Shown here: in pieces, positions 1 to 12,600 of the stretch
How the letters are laid out: every line of letters starts with the position of its first letter
Position numbering within the stretch: the stretch's first letter is position 1
From: Phoronis australis
Taxonomy: Eukaryota > Phoronida > Phoronidae
Assembly: GCA_002633005.1 (NCBI GenBank)
Contig: NMRA01000096.1
Span: 374,001 to 438,000, forward strand
Direction: 5' to 3'
DNA: 64,000 nucleotides
Made by a program: the position numbers and the translations under genes
Notes under the pieces: model-generated
The model's database searches: none
Seen by the model: only the letters and a program-made list of their open reading frames with translations
Told to the model about the DNA's origin: nothing

Positions 1-601
1 TTCTTAACAAATGTGTGAATAATTGGTTTTTGGCAAACCTGGTAAATGACTGGCATGCATGTAGTGATTGCAGACAATAGCTATCTAGACCACTTAATAA
101 TGGGAAAAATCTTATCTTATTTTCAGGCCTGCTCTGTTGTCTAGGAGGCCAGGCAATTAGATAAAGTAGCAAGGGAATGAATTTTTTAGAATTCATGAAA
201 TTAAAAATAAAAGATTGTCAAAATGGAACTGCACAAAAGGATTTGGTTGTTCAGTGAGAACATTACAAAATCGCATAAACTTGATGTTGTCTCCAAATTT
301 TTTGACTACAGAACAATAGACATGAACAAAGTCAGTTTTGCCAATACAGTAGTGCCAGAAGGAGAAAATTTTTGAGGTGTTCCAGTATGACACTCGTGAT
401 CCATGTCCACAGCCATCAGTTCACCCTCTATGGCACTCATGACCCAGGCCCATACCATTAGTTCCAACAAAGACTTTCCCCACAAAACCAACAAAAACTT
501 CACCACACTGCAGTCACCACCATTTCCAGTAGGCCGACTGTGGGCCAACAATGCTGCACCGGTGATCACAATTTTCCGTACAGAGTTTAAGTAGTTGTGT
601 A
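1..601. other. Downstream of SPPL2; no gene recognised
   Basis: 3' flank or 3' UTR of SPPL2 (minus strand). No clear minus-strand AATAAA is visible, so the transcript end may lie outside the window. Short open frames at 193-393 and 306-569 have no recognisable features. Confidence 0.4.
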
Positions 602-3600
602 TTAGTGTTGTATAAGCGCGTCTTGCTCATGTGCATTACTGTCTACACTTGAGGTGGAGCCACCTATAGCATGTGTAGTTGAACAGTTAACATTCATATT
701 CTTTTCAGCTGGGGCTGTCGGCTCTTCAGTCTCTGGAGGTAAAGTAGGAAGACACTCTGTGACAACCTATGGTGTAAAAAAGCAAAAACAACTGTTATGT
801 AAATAAGTTAAAAATTGCATAATTCTCTTACAAAATGTCACTACTATACTACAAGAAATTTACTCGAGTGACTTTCTGCATTTAATTACCATAGTTCAAA
901 CAAAAGAGTACAGCAAATTTGAAAGAAGGATGTTCTTATTTAGGGCTGTAAAATCTGTATGGGAGGGGGGAAGGCACTTTTTTTCGCACCCAACACCCAT
1001 ATTTTTCGTTTATATCTTCAGCCCACCACCTGTAATTTTTTATAAGTGTGAAATGCAACCACCCGTAATTTTTTTTGTCGTTCCTGCGGTTGATTGCACA
1101 GGCGCTTGAATTTATCTGTTCCTCGATCACCACTGACGTCATTCATTACTAAGAAAACACAGTTATGTTTCTTATACATGGTTATTAGCCATTGAGAAAT
1201 TCAAGCGCCTGTGGTTGACTGGTGTTATGGGCATGCCAATGGGGAGATTGGAGGGAGTGAAAAAGTCGGAGCTTTTTGCAAGTTGCGTTCTTATTTTAGT
1301 TATTGATTCTGTACAGATTATTCATAAAACTTACTGAAATTACCCACCATCAAACATTTAGGCCCAGTGAAACANNNNNNNNNNNNNNNNNNNNNNNNNN
1401 NNNNNNNNNNNNNNNNNNNNNNNNNNNNNNNNNNNNNNNNNNNNNNNNNNNNNNNNNNNNNNNNNNNNNNNNNNNNNNNNNNNNNNNNNNNNNGGCATTA
1501 CAGTTCATTTCCAGGAAGGAGAGTTTACTTACCACCTTGCCCTTCCAGAGTGACCTCAGTTCACCTCTGCATAATGCAGTCACAACAACTGTTAAAAGCG
1601 TGCAAGGCACAAGATACAGTAATGCTGGTTGGCCACTCTCCATTAAGAACAGGGCGACAAAGGTGATCACGAGACCTATGCCATAAGCTGCAATACACAA
1701 ACGAAACATGTTTAGCACAAGGGACTGTTCATAAACCCTGACATGGAGTTGATGTGTGACGCACAGGTGACTAGTGACATGATACATGCAGGCTACAGGG
1801 ACTCTTTCGGAAATGTTCATTTTACCAAAGTGACTGTACGTCCAAAAAGAAGGTCTTTCCCAAAGAAGTGGTGGACGCTTTTTCGCAAACTTGTATTGCC
1901 ACACGCAGTGCCCTCGTGGGCTTTCTAGACATGTTGTAAAAGAGACATTTCACTTTTTTGTAGCTAGGACACTCCCAACAATGCTTCTGTAGACAAATGA
2001 CTAACTATAATATTAAATATTTTAATGGTTCATATGGAAAAAATATTGCCATGTTGCACACACTTTTCACATGTACCATACATTCAAATGGGTCCTGAAA
2101 GAACCTCCACGGGGTTATTTTGAACCTCACGGGAAGCCTTTCACAAATCCCCAGTACCCCTTCGATTACTAAAACAATTTTATTGAAACAAGCAGACAAG
2201 TGAAACCCAGTTTCATTTATTTGCTACACCACACACTGACAACACTCGTTTCAACCTTTGTTACATTGACAGCAGAGTAAATAATCAAGCTGCAATTATC
2301 CAGAAGATTTCGCTGAATTCAGAATCACTTCATTGACACTTCCTCTGAATGCAGATCAGTAAGAGGCAGGACAACAGTTCAATATGTGCTTTGTAACTGG
2401 TGTGAATTTGTCTGTAACTGCTCAGTGGCTGTAACAATGTCTGGAAGCTAATCTGGGCCAAGGATCTAATCTTTGTAATCGAAACTGAATCCAAAATTAA
2501 TTTTGACAATTTCTATTCAACTTTTATGCATACTCAAGATAAGAGTCAATTATATTGTGCTCGAGTACACTATGGCCTACCTGGATGACTGTGTAATGCT
2601 GGCTTGCACTCGATGATCCCAGCATCAAATCTATAAGTTTAAGTCTGAACTTGAAATCTTGAGTTTTTACTCAAATTTGTAGCTCGAATCAAGGGGTCAT
2701 CAAGTGCGAACATGGATTACTCTGAACAGCATGAACCATGACATACTCGAACACACAGACTTATCTCAAGTTCACACAAATGCAGAAGGAAAATGTGAAG
2801 AATACAAAATTCAATTTTGAGTACAAAGACCATGTGTGATGCACAGGAAAAGCAATAAAATGCGTGACTTCACAGGTGACAGCTCAACTAATCTACAAGT
2901 TGTAATACAAACCTATTGAAGTAGTGACAAAGTACACTCGACCCCTGCTTCCAACAATGAGATCAAATGCGTGAACATACGATACCAGAAAACCTAAAAA
3001 AACATCAAGACATCAATATGAGTGACAACAAGATAAATACAACCATCCACTTGTTCCAATTATAGTGCACATTATATCAGCAAGTAAATTTGAAAATTTC
3101 CCCATTATTTTTAAATTAATACAAACTCAGTAAAACGCTCTTCTTGGTTAGAAAAATCGTCTCAGTGTTTTATGTCCTGCTACAGGTATTCAGCCAAGGT
3201 ATCCAGGACACAGTAACTCTAATAAATACACTCTGCAAACTCTTATCTATGATCCACTTTAAGTCGAAAAGTAAAAGTTGTTGACCACAGAGAAGCTTGG
3301 GTAAGACTGGGAGCAAAAACTGCTTTCAGTTGACACCATTTGACCATTTAACGTGCATGAATAACTCATGTAGCCAAAGGTATTAACCAATTGTACAGCA
3401 TGAGACTGCGACAATGTGCAAAGATTGAATATTTTTATTGCATGTCTGGCCCCACACAACAGCTTACAAGAATAACATATATCATGAAACTGGCACTTTG
3501 GTTTTCTTTTTTTGGCACCAATGTTTCTCAATGTTCAAAATATTTTGAGGCAGATGTCAGTTTAAAGTAACTTGATACAGAATAGAGGCTGCGCTACTTT

Positions 3601-6600
3601 TCCATTCATTTATTCCCCTCTGAGAAACTCAACACTAATTAATCTTTAAGCTCAAAAACTCAATACATTCACTCAGGGGAAACCAAGCAGTTAATCTCAC
3701 AAAATGAAAAGAACCATAGGACCTCAAATTTACAACTTTTGTGAACAACGTATTTTTCAATATAATTGTGACAGTTAAAAATTTCTATCCTCACACTACA
3801 CGTTTTTTAATCTCCAATAGATGGCAGCACTACTTACCTGGTACTAATACATCACCGTATCCTAACAGAGAAAACGGCAGGTCGCATAAATTAAGGTCAG
3901 AGTTGAACAAAATGTGAGGCACTTTAAACACCATCGGCAACTGAAAACAAAATCGTAAAAATAATCACAACAAATTTTCAAATTAGGCATGGGAACATTT
4001 TGATTTGCTATTCAAAAATTCTCTAAAAAGATATTCTTCTCAGAAACCAATAGTGACACTTCTGTATTTTGCACACAGCTGTAGTAATTTCAAGCTCTTA
4101 TACACAAGGCTGCAATTAAAAGTGATTGTTGTTGTGTTGATTTAACTTGCACTGAGGATCTCTTACTTATAGACATTTGGTTAAAACTAAAATTTGACAG
4201 GCAATGAATGCCTGTATAAAAAAAATCAAGGCAGTTGGTGATTGCAAACATAGAATCCCCAGGAAGCAATGAAAAACTTTAGATTTGCTTGTTCCCTTGA
4301 AGACAGATTTCTGGCACATGGGTAGACATAAAGATCAAAAAGTCACAAGCCCTTTCTAGGAACAAGCTACACGAGGGTTACCACATTTTCACACGAGCTG
4401 CATTCACAAGATGACCTCGTAAACCCAAGCTCCAGATGGGGTACTCAGGTTTTCAAGCCAGCAAAAAAATCGTTAGATGATGTCACGTATGCAAAAGCTT
4501 GTCTTACGGTTTCTCCAGTAGAACTTTTCCCACCAGTAGCGACATCTACCATCACGCTGTCTCCGTCCTAGCAACAAAAAATAGAACTGCAGGTACAAAC
4601 GAGTGGTCCGTAATTTATGTCAGAAAGGGGCAACATTTGAACTTCAAGAACACAACATCTTACGAAAAACCTTTTCCATCAATACACTGACTTGTACATC
4701 CCTTTCGGACATTATGACTGGGCAAGTCATGTTATAAAGCTTTCGGACATTATGGCTGGGCAAGTCATGTTATAAAGCTTTCGGACATTATGGCTGGGCA
4801 AGTCATGTTATAAAGCTTTCGGACATTATGTTATAAAGAGGACAAGAAAGCAATTACGTCCATGAACTATCAACATGTATATAAAAATAGCTATTTCTCA
4901 GCATTTGCCATAAAAGCAACCAAGCAATATCAAGCTCAATAACGCACTAAATCTCCGAGAACTCTAAAATCATGAATGCAGTTGTCTCAATAATAAATCT
5001 CTGTGTAACGTTCATTCCAGAAAATGTAATACATTAATTTAATATTAAGTAGTGACTGTCATTGGCAAATCAAACAAAAAGAAAGTCTACAAACATCACC
5101 AAAGCACTTGAGATTCAGGTCTTAGCAGACAAATATTGGACTTTAATGGAAATAACATGATCAATTCCAAACCAGTAAACTACTCAACAACATTCCTACA
5201 AGTGATTCCAACAGCATGTTGTGTGTTACAAATAGCATGGTTTGTGATCTGTTCCACAGGGAAAACTGTTTTCACTGTGAAACAGTTTCTGAGGTATAAC
5301 TACGAGTATGTACAACATTCCTGTGATTCTTTCACAAGACTTAAAAGTTGACTGTTAATGATCATGGGATCCCTCAGTGTAAATACCTTGTTAGGATTGT
5401 TGAAGGTTCAAATACTTCAACTCACCTTTGTGAACAATGGTGTGATGAAGACAAAGAAGATGTCATACACAAACAGCAGACCCAACATAATAACACAACC
5501 CTGCAAGGAAGAGAAACAAATTGCAATGACTATTTTGATGAAATCAAATTATTATCAATGGGGAGCATGAAAATTAGACAAGCAAATATAATTTTAACAA
5601 AAGCAATGCAAAGCGTTGAAATGTGCCCATGACCTCGCCTCAAACGGTATGCTTCTAGGGTAGGTTATTAGTATCATAAAAACCGCCACTAGATGGTGCA
5701 GAATACATCTAATCCCTCCGAAAATGGGAAGGCGTCGACATTCACCTAAAAGAGAAGTGTTTGCCAAATTCCATGAAAATCCATTAAGGAGCTCAAAAAT
5801 ACGGAAGCAAAGTTAACGTAAAAAATTAAATTGCCACTAGGGGGCCCAGAAGTAGTTGGATCCATCCAAAGCAACTCTTCATCTGTTGTGAAGTTCGTAA
5901 AAACACATTTGCCAAATTACACGAAGCACCAGCTAGGGATTTAAAAGAGAGAAGCGTTAATGCAAAAAATGGTCAGAAGGGGGTGCCCCAGTAGTCCAAA
6001 AATCAACGTCCGTTTTGCTCTTGTCAGTTGAAACACATAATGATCCTCTGGACTATTTGGTGGATACAGAAAGGGGCGACAAGACTAAAAATAATGGTCA
6101 CTAAGTGCCGAATGTGTAGAATCCATTCAAAAATAGAAAGTCGAGGTCGTCTCTACATGTATGTGTATATACATTTTGTATCCGAAGTTCTCCAAAAATG
6201 AAGATAAGATATTTTGTTATAGTTGGAATATTGCGAAAACGGACAATTTTTGTGCACAAAGTTTGAGATAGCCTTGACGCTAATACAAACTTATTAGGTC
6301 CCGATGGTTTATGCTTTCTCATTAATGAGAAACTACAAACTTTAAGATTGACCAGTCAAGAAGGACCAACAACAGTGGACTTGTGTACAGACACAAATTA
6401 CGAACATTAAGTCCTAAAACACAAGGGAGACCCAGGTTCAAATCCTGGCTTTAATGGTAACAATTGAGCATTGCAAAAAGGTGTCTCATACTCCTCTGAG
6501 CTAAGTCTTAATAAAGAATATATGCAAGGGAGTGACTGAGAACCTGAATATAATGCAAAAGTGATTTCTAGGGCTGCGCTCATATAAATAAAATCCCACA

Positions 6601-9600
6601 CTATTAGAAAACAAGCGTGGGAACACACACACACACACATAAACTTACCAAGAGATTTGGGACCCGGATTGTCTTTAACATATTTAAACTGAAGGCAAAG
6701 CCCAGTATGTTTTGAAGAATCCATGCATAACTGGAATAAATAAGTAAGTAAAAAATCATTACAAACACAGCTTAAACATTCCACAAAAAACAGACCTGAC
6801 AACGAGACTTCAAGGCACAAGCAGTTAAAAGTAGATTCCAGCTTAGTGAAACATTGTGGTACCTTAAGAAGCTGCCTCATGCAGTTTATAGGTTGTGCTT
6901 GAACTTGGATTTCCGCTTGATCTCAAAATCGTGAACTTGGAGTACCCGAGTGAATTTGCAAGTTTACTCAAATAATCACAACCACGTTGACAAAAAATTT
7001 GCTCTGCACTAAAGCAAATCACATATTAATGTAAATTTTGACCAACCTTTATTGGCTTTTTCAACTTTTGACGATCATACTCACCAAACAATAACTGATT
7101 AACCCTTCACATATTCCTCCAATTCTGTGACATAAGTTCCAGAAAAAAATGAGTGATCGTGGTGCCAATAACTACAAAAATTCTTTATATTCAATTATTA
7201 TAATGAAATAATACGCAATCTTGACATTAAGTGAACTTCCAAGTTCAAGCACAACACATAAATCAGGGAGAGTAAACAATGTCCGGTGACTTCAAATAAG
7301 TTGCTCAGTTATGGTAATTTCATCAACCAAAAACTAGCTTAAGTTACTTTAGTTAAGCCAAGAGTCATACTATTCCCTATCCTTTAAGGCAGAGGTGGAC
7401 TGCTAAAGGACTGAACTATCTGCCTCACTGTAAGGCTTAAACTGATTGACATATTAATTTGTAAGAAATGTGCTTGCTGCATGTTTCTCAGAAAAATTCT
7501 ATTAAACTGCAAGGAACTTTTGTAAAATGGCAGTCCCTAGGTGAGCAATTCCCACCTGAAAACTTCCTTTCTTGTCAAACATTTATAAACAGATGTGACG
7601 TCATGAAATGTCTTCATTACAGACATCAAATGAATGTCTTTCAAGATCTACAGTTCCAAAAAAGACCAATGTTTCACCTATTTAATATGAAGTCAAATTC
7701 CCACTAAGACATATTAAAGCAACATCTGAAACACACCCCTATTTTGTATGATATAAATTCATTATCATGATGTTGATTAACCATCATAAGTCCGCTATCA
7801 GTCTCATCACCATTCACAGAAAACCCGTTTTGATCATTTTTCATTGCTCAGTGACAAGAAATCATATAAATTGTCATGATCAATCATACACTTTGCAAGA
7901 AAATTACACCTATTGTTAATATGAATTCTTATCAACCATTAACATCGTATGATACCATTCACATGAAGTAATGGTTCCTATAAATTCATACAAAAAATCG
8001 CTTTATGATAAATTACGATCCTGCGTACATTAAGAAACAAAGACCAGTTCTTATCAATCTAGTTAACCTTTACGTGCAGTCCCAGACTGTCTCACAACAC
8101 CAGCGCAGTTCCTAACAAACCCAAAAGATCCCAAACCCACAGCTGTTACCTGGAATGCCGCTCTATTGCCCACCATACAGATATACCGATACAGAATAGA
8201 GCCAGAATGATTCGTCTGATCTCTGGACGATACTTCAAGAGTGGCAGATTGTTTCTAGGTATCCTGGAATATGAAAGCACGATTGACATCATTGCTTAGT
8301 CATGACTACCAAATTAGCAAGTGCTAGCCAAATATTGTGTTAGCAGAGCGTGAACAGGACACAGGCTTGTTTAACTTTATTAAAATTTAACACATTTAAG
8401 TGTTTATTATTTGTTCCACGTGTCATTTCTAAAAAGCAAAACAAAAAATCAACCACAAATCAAATAAAAAGCTGACCTTTCACAGAACAGTAATTTGTAA
8501 GTTCGGTTCAATTCAACTGTAACAACAGCCAAATCAGTTTTCATACAACTGGATACATACCTACAACCAACAAATGGAATACGCTTCACTACGACCACTA
8601 GGCAGGCGTACAGACCCATGGATGCAGCAAGGCAGAATATACCGATAATTGCGTACACTGAAAGGAAAAGAGACTCAAAGAAATTCAAAGGACAGAATGC
8701 ACAAACAATGAAGCTGGTATGCTGAACCAAGCTGAGATGTTATACGCAACAAATGCTAAAGCTGAAAATGTGTGTTCAACATATACGCTGCATTTAGGAT
8801 TGCTAACAAAGTCATGAAGATTCACTCAATTGCAATAAATATTTTATTTTGTCACGGAACTGTTTACCTCATTGTTTAAAGCAAATGGTGGCATTGCTAA
8901 CTTACGACACTACAGCACATTCAAGTATAATTCTAGGCGACATAATGCCATTGCCTATGGTGAAACAATCACTGGCATTGCTAACTTACGACACTACAGC
9001 ACATTTAAGTATAATTCTAGGCGAGATAATGCCATTGCCTGTGGTGAAACAATCACCAGACTAGTGTTGGACACCAAAAGGAAAACAGATAGCTTCCAGC
9101 AAGATTTCACAAATTGATTTAACCAATACATAAATTACTATGCCCCACTCTCCAGCTCTGCTCAACAATGGCAAGTCCATTACCGTTATTACAGAAATAA
9201 CAAGACCCCTACCCATTCCAACTTCGTTAATGTCAAACTCATGCTTCTACTTACCTAAGTAATCATAAAAGAAGAAAAGTGCCACTAGCATCCCACACAT
9301 CAATACAACAAAGATGACTATGTACTTGGGAGACACGTCCAGCGTTTCTTTCTCCTTTTCCTTTTGATCACCATCAGTGTCCGCTTGACCAGTCGACCGT
9401 TGGTTCTGATTGGTATTGCAGATATTTTGCTTTCTTTTCCACCTTTAACGCATAATCTCAAGGTCATTCAGTCAAAATTAAAGGGACATTATCATTTAGA
9501 GGTCAAAAAAACGCAATTTTAGGATTATTGTTGAACGGGATAGACTTTTTGAAGTTATTAGAGTTGACAAAACTGTAAAGCAATAAAAATTGTTGTTTTT

Positions 9601-12600
9601 GTTATTTTATTGCAAACTGACAATTTCTGCCATTGTTTGCCAGCCATTTGCTGAAATTGAGGCAAGTGGCTTTACCTGTTAAACACGCTTAAAATAACTC
9701 TGCCATCTATTGAGTGGGATCTAGGTCAGCTAGTAGTGCGTTGGATTGCAACATGAGAGTTTTAGGTTTGAAAAAGTGTTTCTCACTGATGATGTCACTC
9801 TAAGCATTGGTTTACAACGATATGTTTTAGTCACTTCGGTCAACCGTTCAAGATACAATAGCCCCGTTTCCATTGCTTGAAAACAGTAGAAAATTTGTTT
9901 ACATCTATTTAATTGACCAGTTTGCTCAATGAATGCCAAAGCTAGCCATCATTGCGAAATAATCAATTTTTGTGAAACTACTCGGTATCCATGCTTATGC
10001 ATCTAATTCAACATGGCTACTACAAGAAACAGGAATATATGGCAGCAATCAAGTATGAAAAACGAATTCCAAGTGATGTCTGTGTGAAGAAGTCAGAGCT
10101 TAATTGGTGAGAAACTATTGTTTTCCAGTTGACACAATCCCTTTACCACATGTTCATTAGAATACAACACTGACTGTGTAGTATTCAGAAGTAAGGTGAA
10201 CATTCCAACACTGAAGAACAAATTATCAGGCTTGCATGAAAATATTTGTGACGACCTAATGACTGAGGCAATGAGGCCTAGTAGGTTGAGTATGCGCCTC
10301 TTGTACAGAAGATCGTGGGTGAAAATCTCAATGCACTCTGACTATTGCTAGACCTTCGAGTCAGGTTTCTAGTTTCACAGCTCAACCAAACTCTGTGTAT
10401 ACATATTACATGCGTATGATATTAACCAATAAGTGGTTTCAGGTGTTTGGTGCAATGGGTCCATGTGAGTGGCCTGCGCATGCCCGATTCAATGTGTATC
10501 AGACCACCCGCACTATTCTTTTCTTAATGACAAAACAAGGTTATTGTTCATTTTCAGATAAAACTGGGAAAGAGTCAAGGAATTTGAAAATAACCTACTC
10601 CTCGAATTTCACAGTTCCTGACCAGTATGATCCAGACACGATGGTTACCATGGCAATCAACCAAATCAATATCAGATTATAATCCAGACGGTGGAATGCA
10701 GGAGCGTACATTTGAACAGTGACATTCTCTGGGCCCAGTGTCTGAAACAGAAAAGCAAAGCGAGCAACAACTGAGAAAAACGCACACTACTCCTCACACA
10801 CTGTGGGGGGCATCAAAGTGCATTATCTGGCAGAAAAGATTCCTTAAATTTCTTTAAGAGCAAAAGGTGTCTGGCACTTTTCCCTTTAAGTGAATGTGCT
10901 TGTGGTGTAATGGTTAGAGCAGTGAACTGGCAACCAAAAGGTCCCCGTTTTATACATCTGTGCTCGCTTTTTGTAGAATGCCGTAAAAGCTGAAGATGAC
11001 TGAAGAAATGACTGACTGAAACATTGTGTCAATGTAAATAGGCTAAAGGACCATGAAAATAGACCAATAGATTTTAGATACTGTTAATAACATTTGATTT
11101 CAGCCAAAGAGTAAACCGCATAATGAATAATGACTGTGTCAGTATTACAAAAGCAAAGCTTCCATGTTGCAAGCCAGTTGCTGATGCTAACTCGTGGCCA
11201 GCTGGCAAATCCGGTAATGATCAAAATCACTTAGTAAACTTTCCTGTTGTAGCTGCACGTCAAGATTACTTCAATGACACTATTACATACTCCCAAACTA
11301 TAAAAATGAATAGTGAGGATGAATTACATTCTCATTTCCTCAGTTTCTCTCAGGGCCCTAGTGGTCGTCATGGCAGCCATAGGGACGTCTAATTTTAAAA
11401 AATGGTGGCTTAGACAGCACTACCAAAAGAGAAGCAAGATGGCCTATTTCAAGAAAACCTTGGCGAAAACGATGAATTTTAACATTTCTGATTAAGAAAT
11501 TTCATTGAAATCTACAACTCCTAGTTTTAATTTGTTAAATAATTGGGATTACAGACTATTACCGTCCATTTTTACCATAAATATCACATTGATTATCAGC
11601 AAATGCTGGCAGCCATGTTTTTGGGGAAATACCTCCCTATCCTGTGATGTCAGGATGACCTCATGCTGAATACCGCATATGGTGAGTGTCAATCTCGTGA
11701 ATTTAGACCTCCACTTTTCAAAAACTAGACGAGTTCCTAGTTCCTATACCCTGAGTATGGTAATGCACTGAGGGTGCTTTCTTACCTGTATGTACTTATA
11801 GTCGCTGGAGGTAATCAAAGCTACAGTTATATTGATCTCGTTGTAATCTGACGTCTGATTGGCTGTGAAGCTAGGCTGTAAACAACAGACAAGGTATATT
11901 GCCTCCCGTTTTGAACAAAATCAAAATTGTGATTTTTTTCTATCTTCAAAGGTTTACTAGAATGCTGCAAATGGTCGGAATTCATTATGTATTTGGTTGC
12001 TTACTCCGTTGATAACTTTCACCACCTGTCTCGGACATAAATGTGTTAAAATGAAGAACACTTACAATTGGTAAAAATGTAATCTACGTGATACAAAAAG
12101 CTTTACCCAATGGAACAATGTACTACAGCAAAATGTGCAAACACATAGCTCTATACAGCAGCTATCTGTGGCTTCACCACAATGGTAAAAGTGAGCATGA
12201 CAAAGCAAAGGACATGAATGACAGCTTACCATTTTCTCCTCACTCACTACAATCAAAGCCTGGGCACCTGCTGCCTGGGCATTGAATGCTTTTTCTGAGA
12301 ATGTACAGTTGCCACGTTTGACCACAGCTACATAGCCCGTCACGTTAGCTTGGTCCGGCCAGTCTTCATCGCACCCAAATGATGGGGTCAGATCTCTCAG
12401 CCTCTCTGTAGCCTGACAAAATATCGAATTAGATCTTGTGAGCAAGCCTTCCATTAGTTGTACATAGTAATTTGGCAGCAACTATTCTTGAAAACATAAC
12501 TTATTGAAGACAAAGAAGTCTGTTCATCATCTTTTTAAGCCACATTGCAAATTATTCTTGTCTGATTTATGTCTTGCCTGAAGATGAGACATGGTCACTC

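Noticed and set aside
8849-9117. Repetitive peptide encoded by the 84-bp duplication
   Set aside because: A two-copy intronic minisatellite in SPPL2; the open frame follows from the unit length being a multiple of three.
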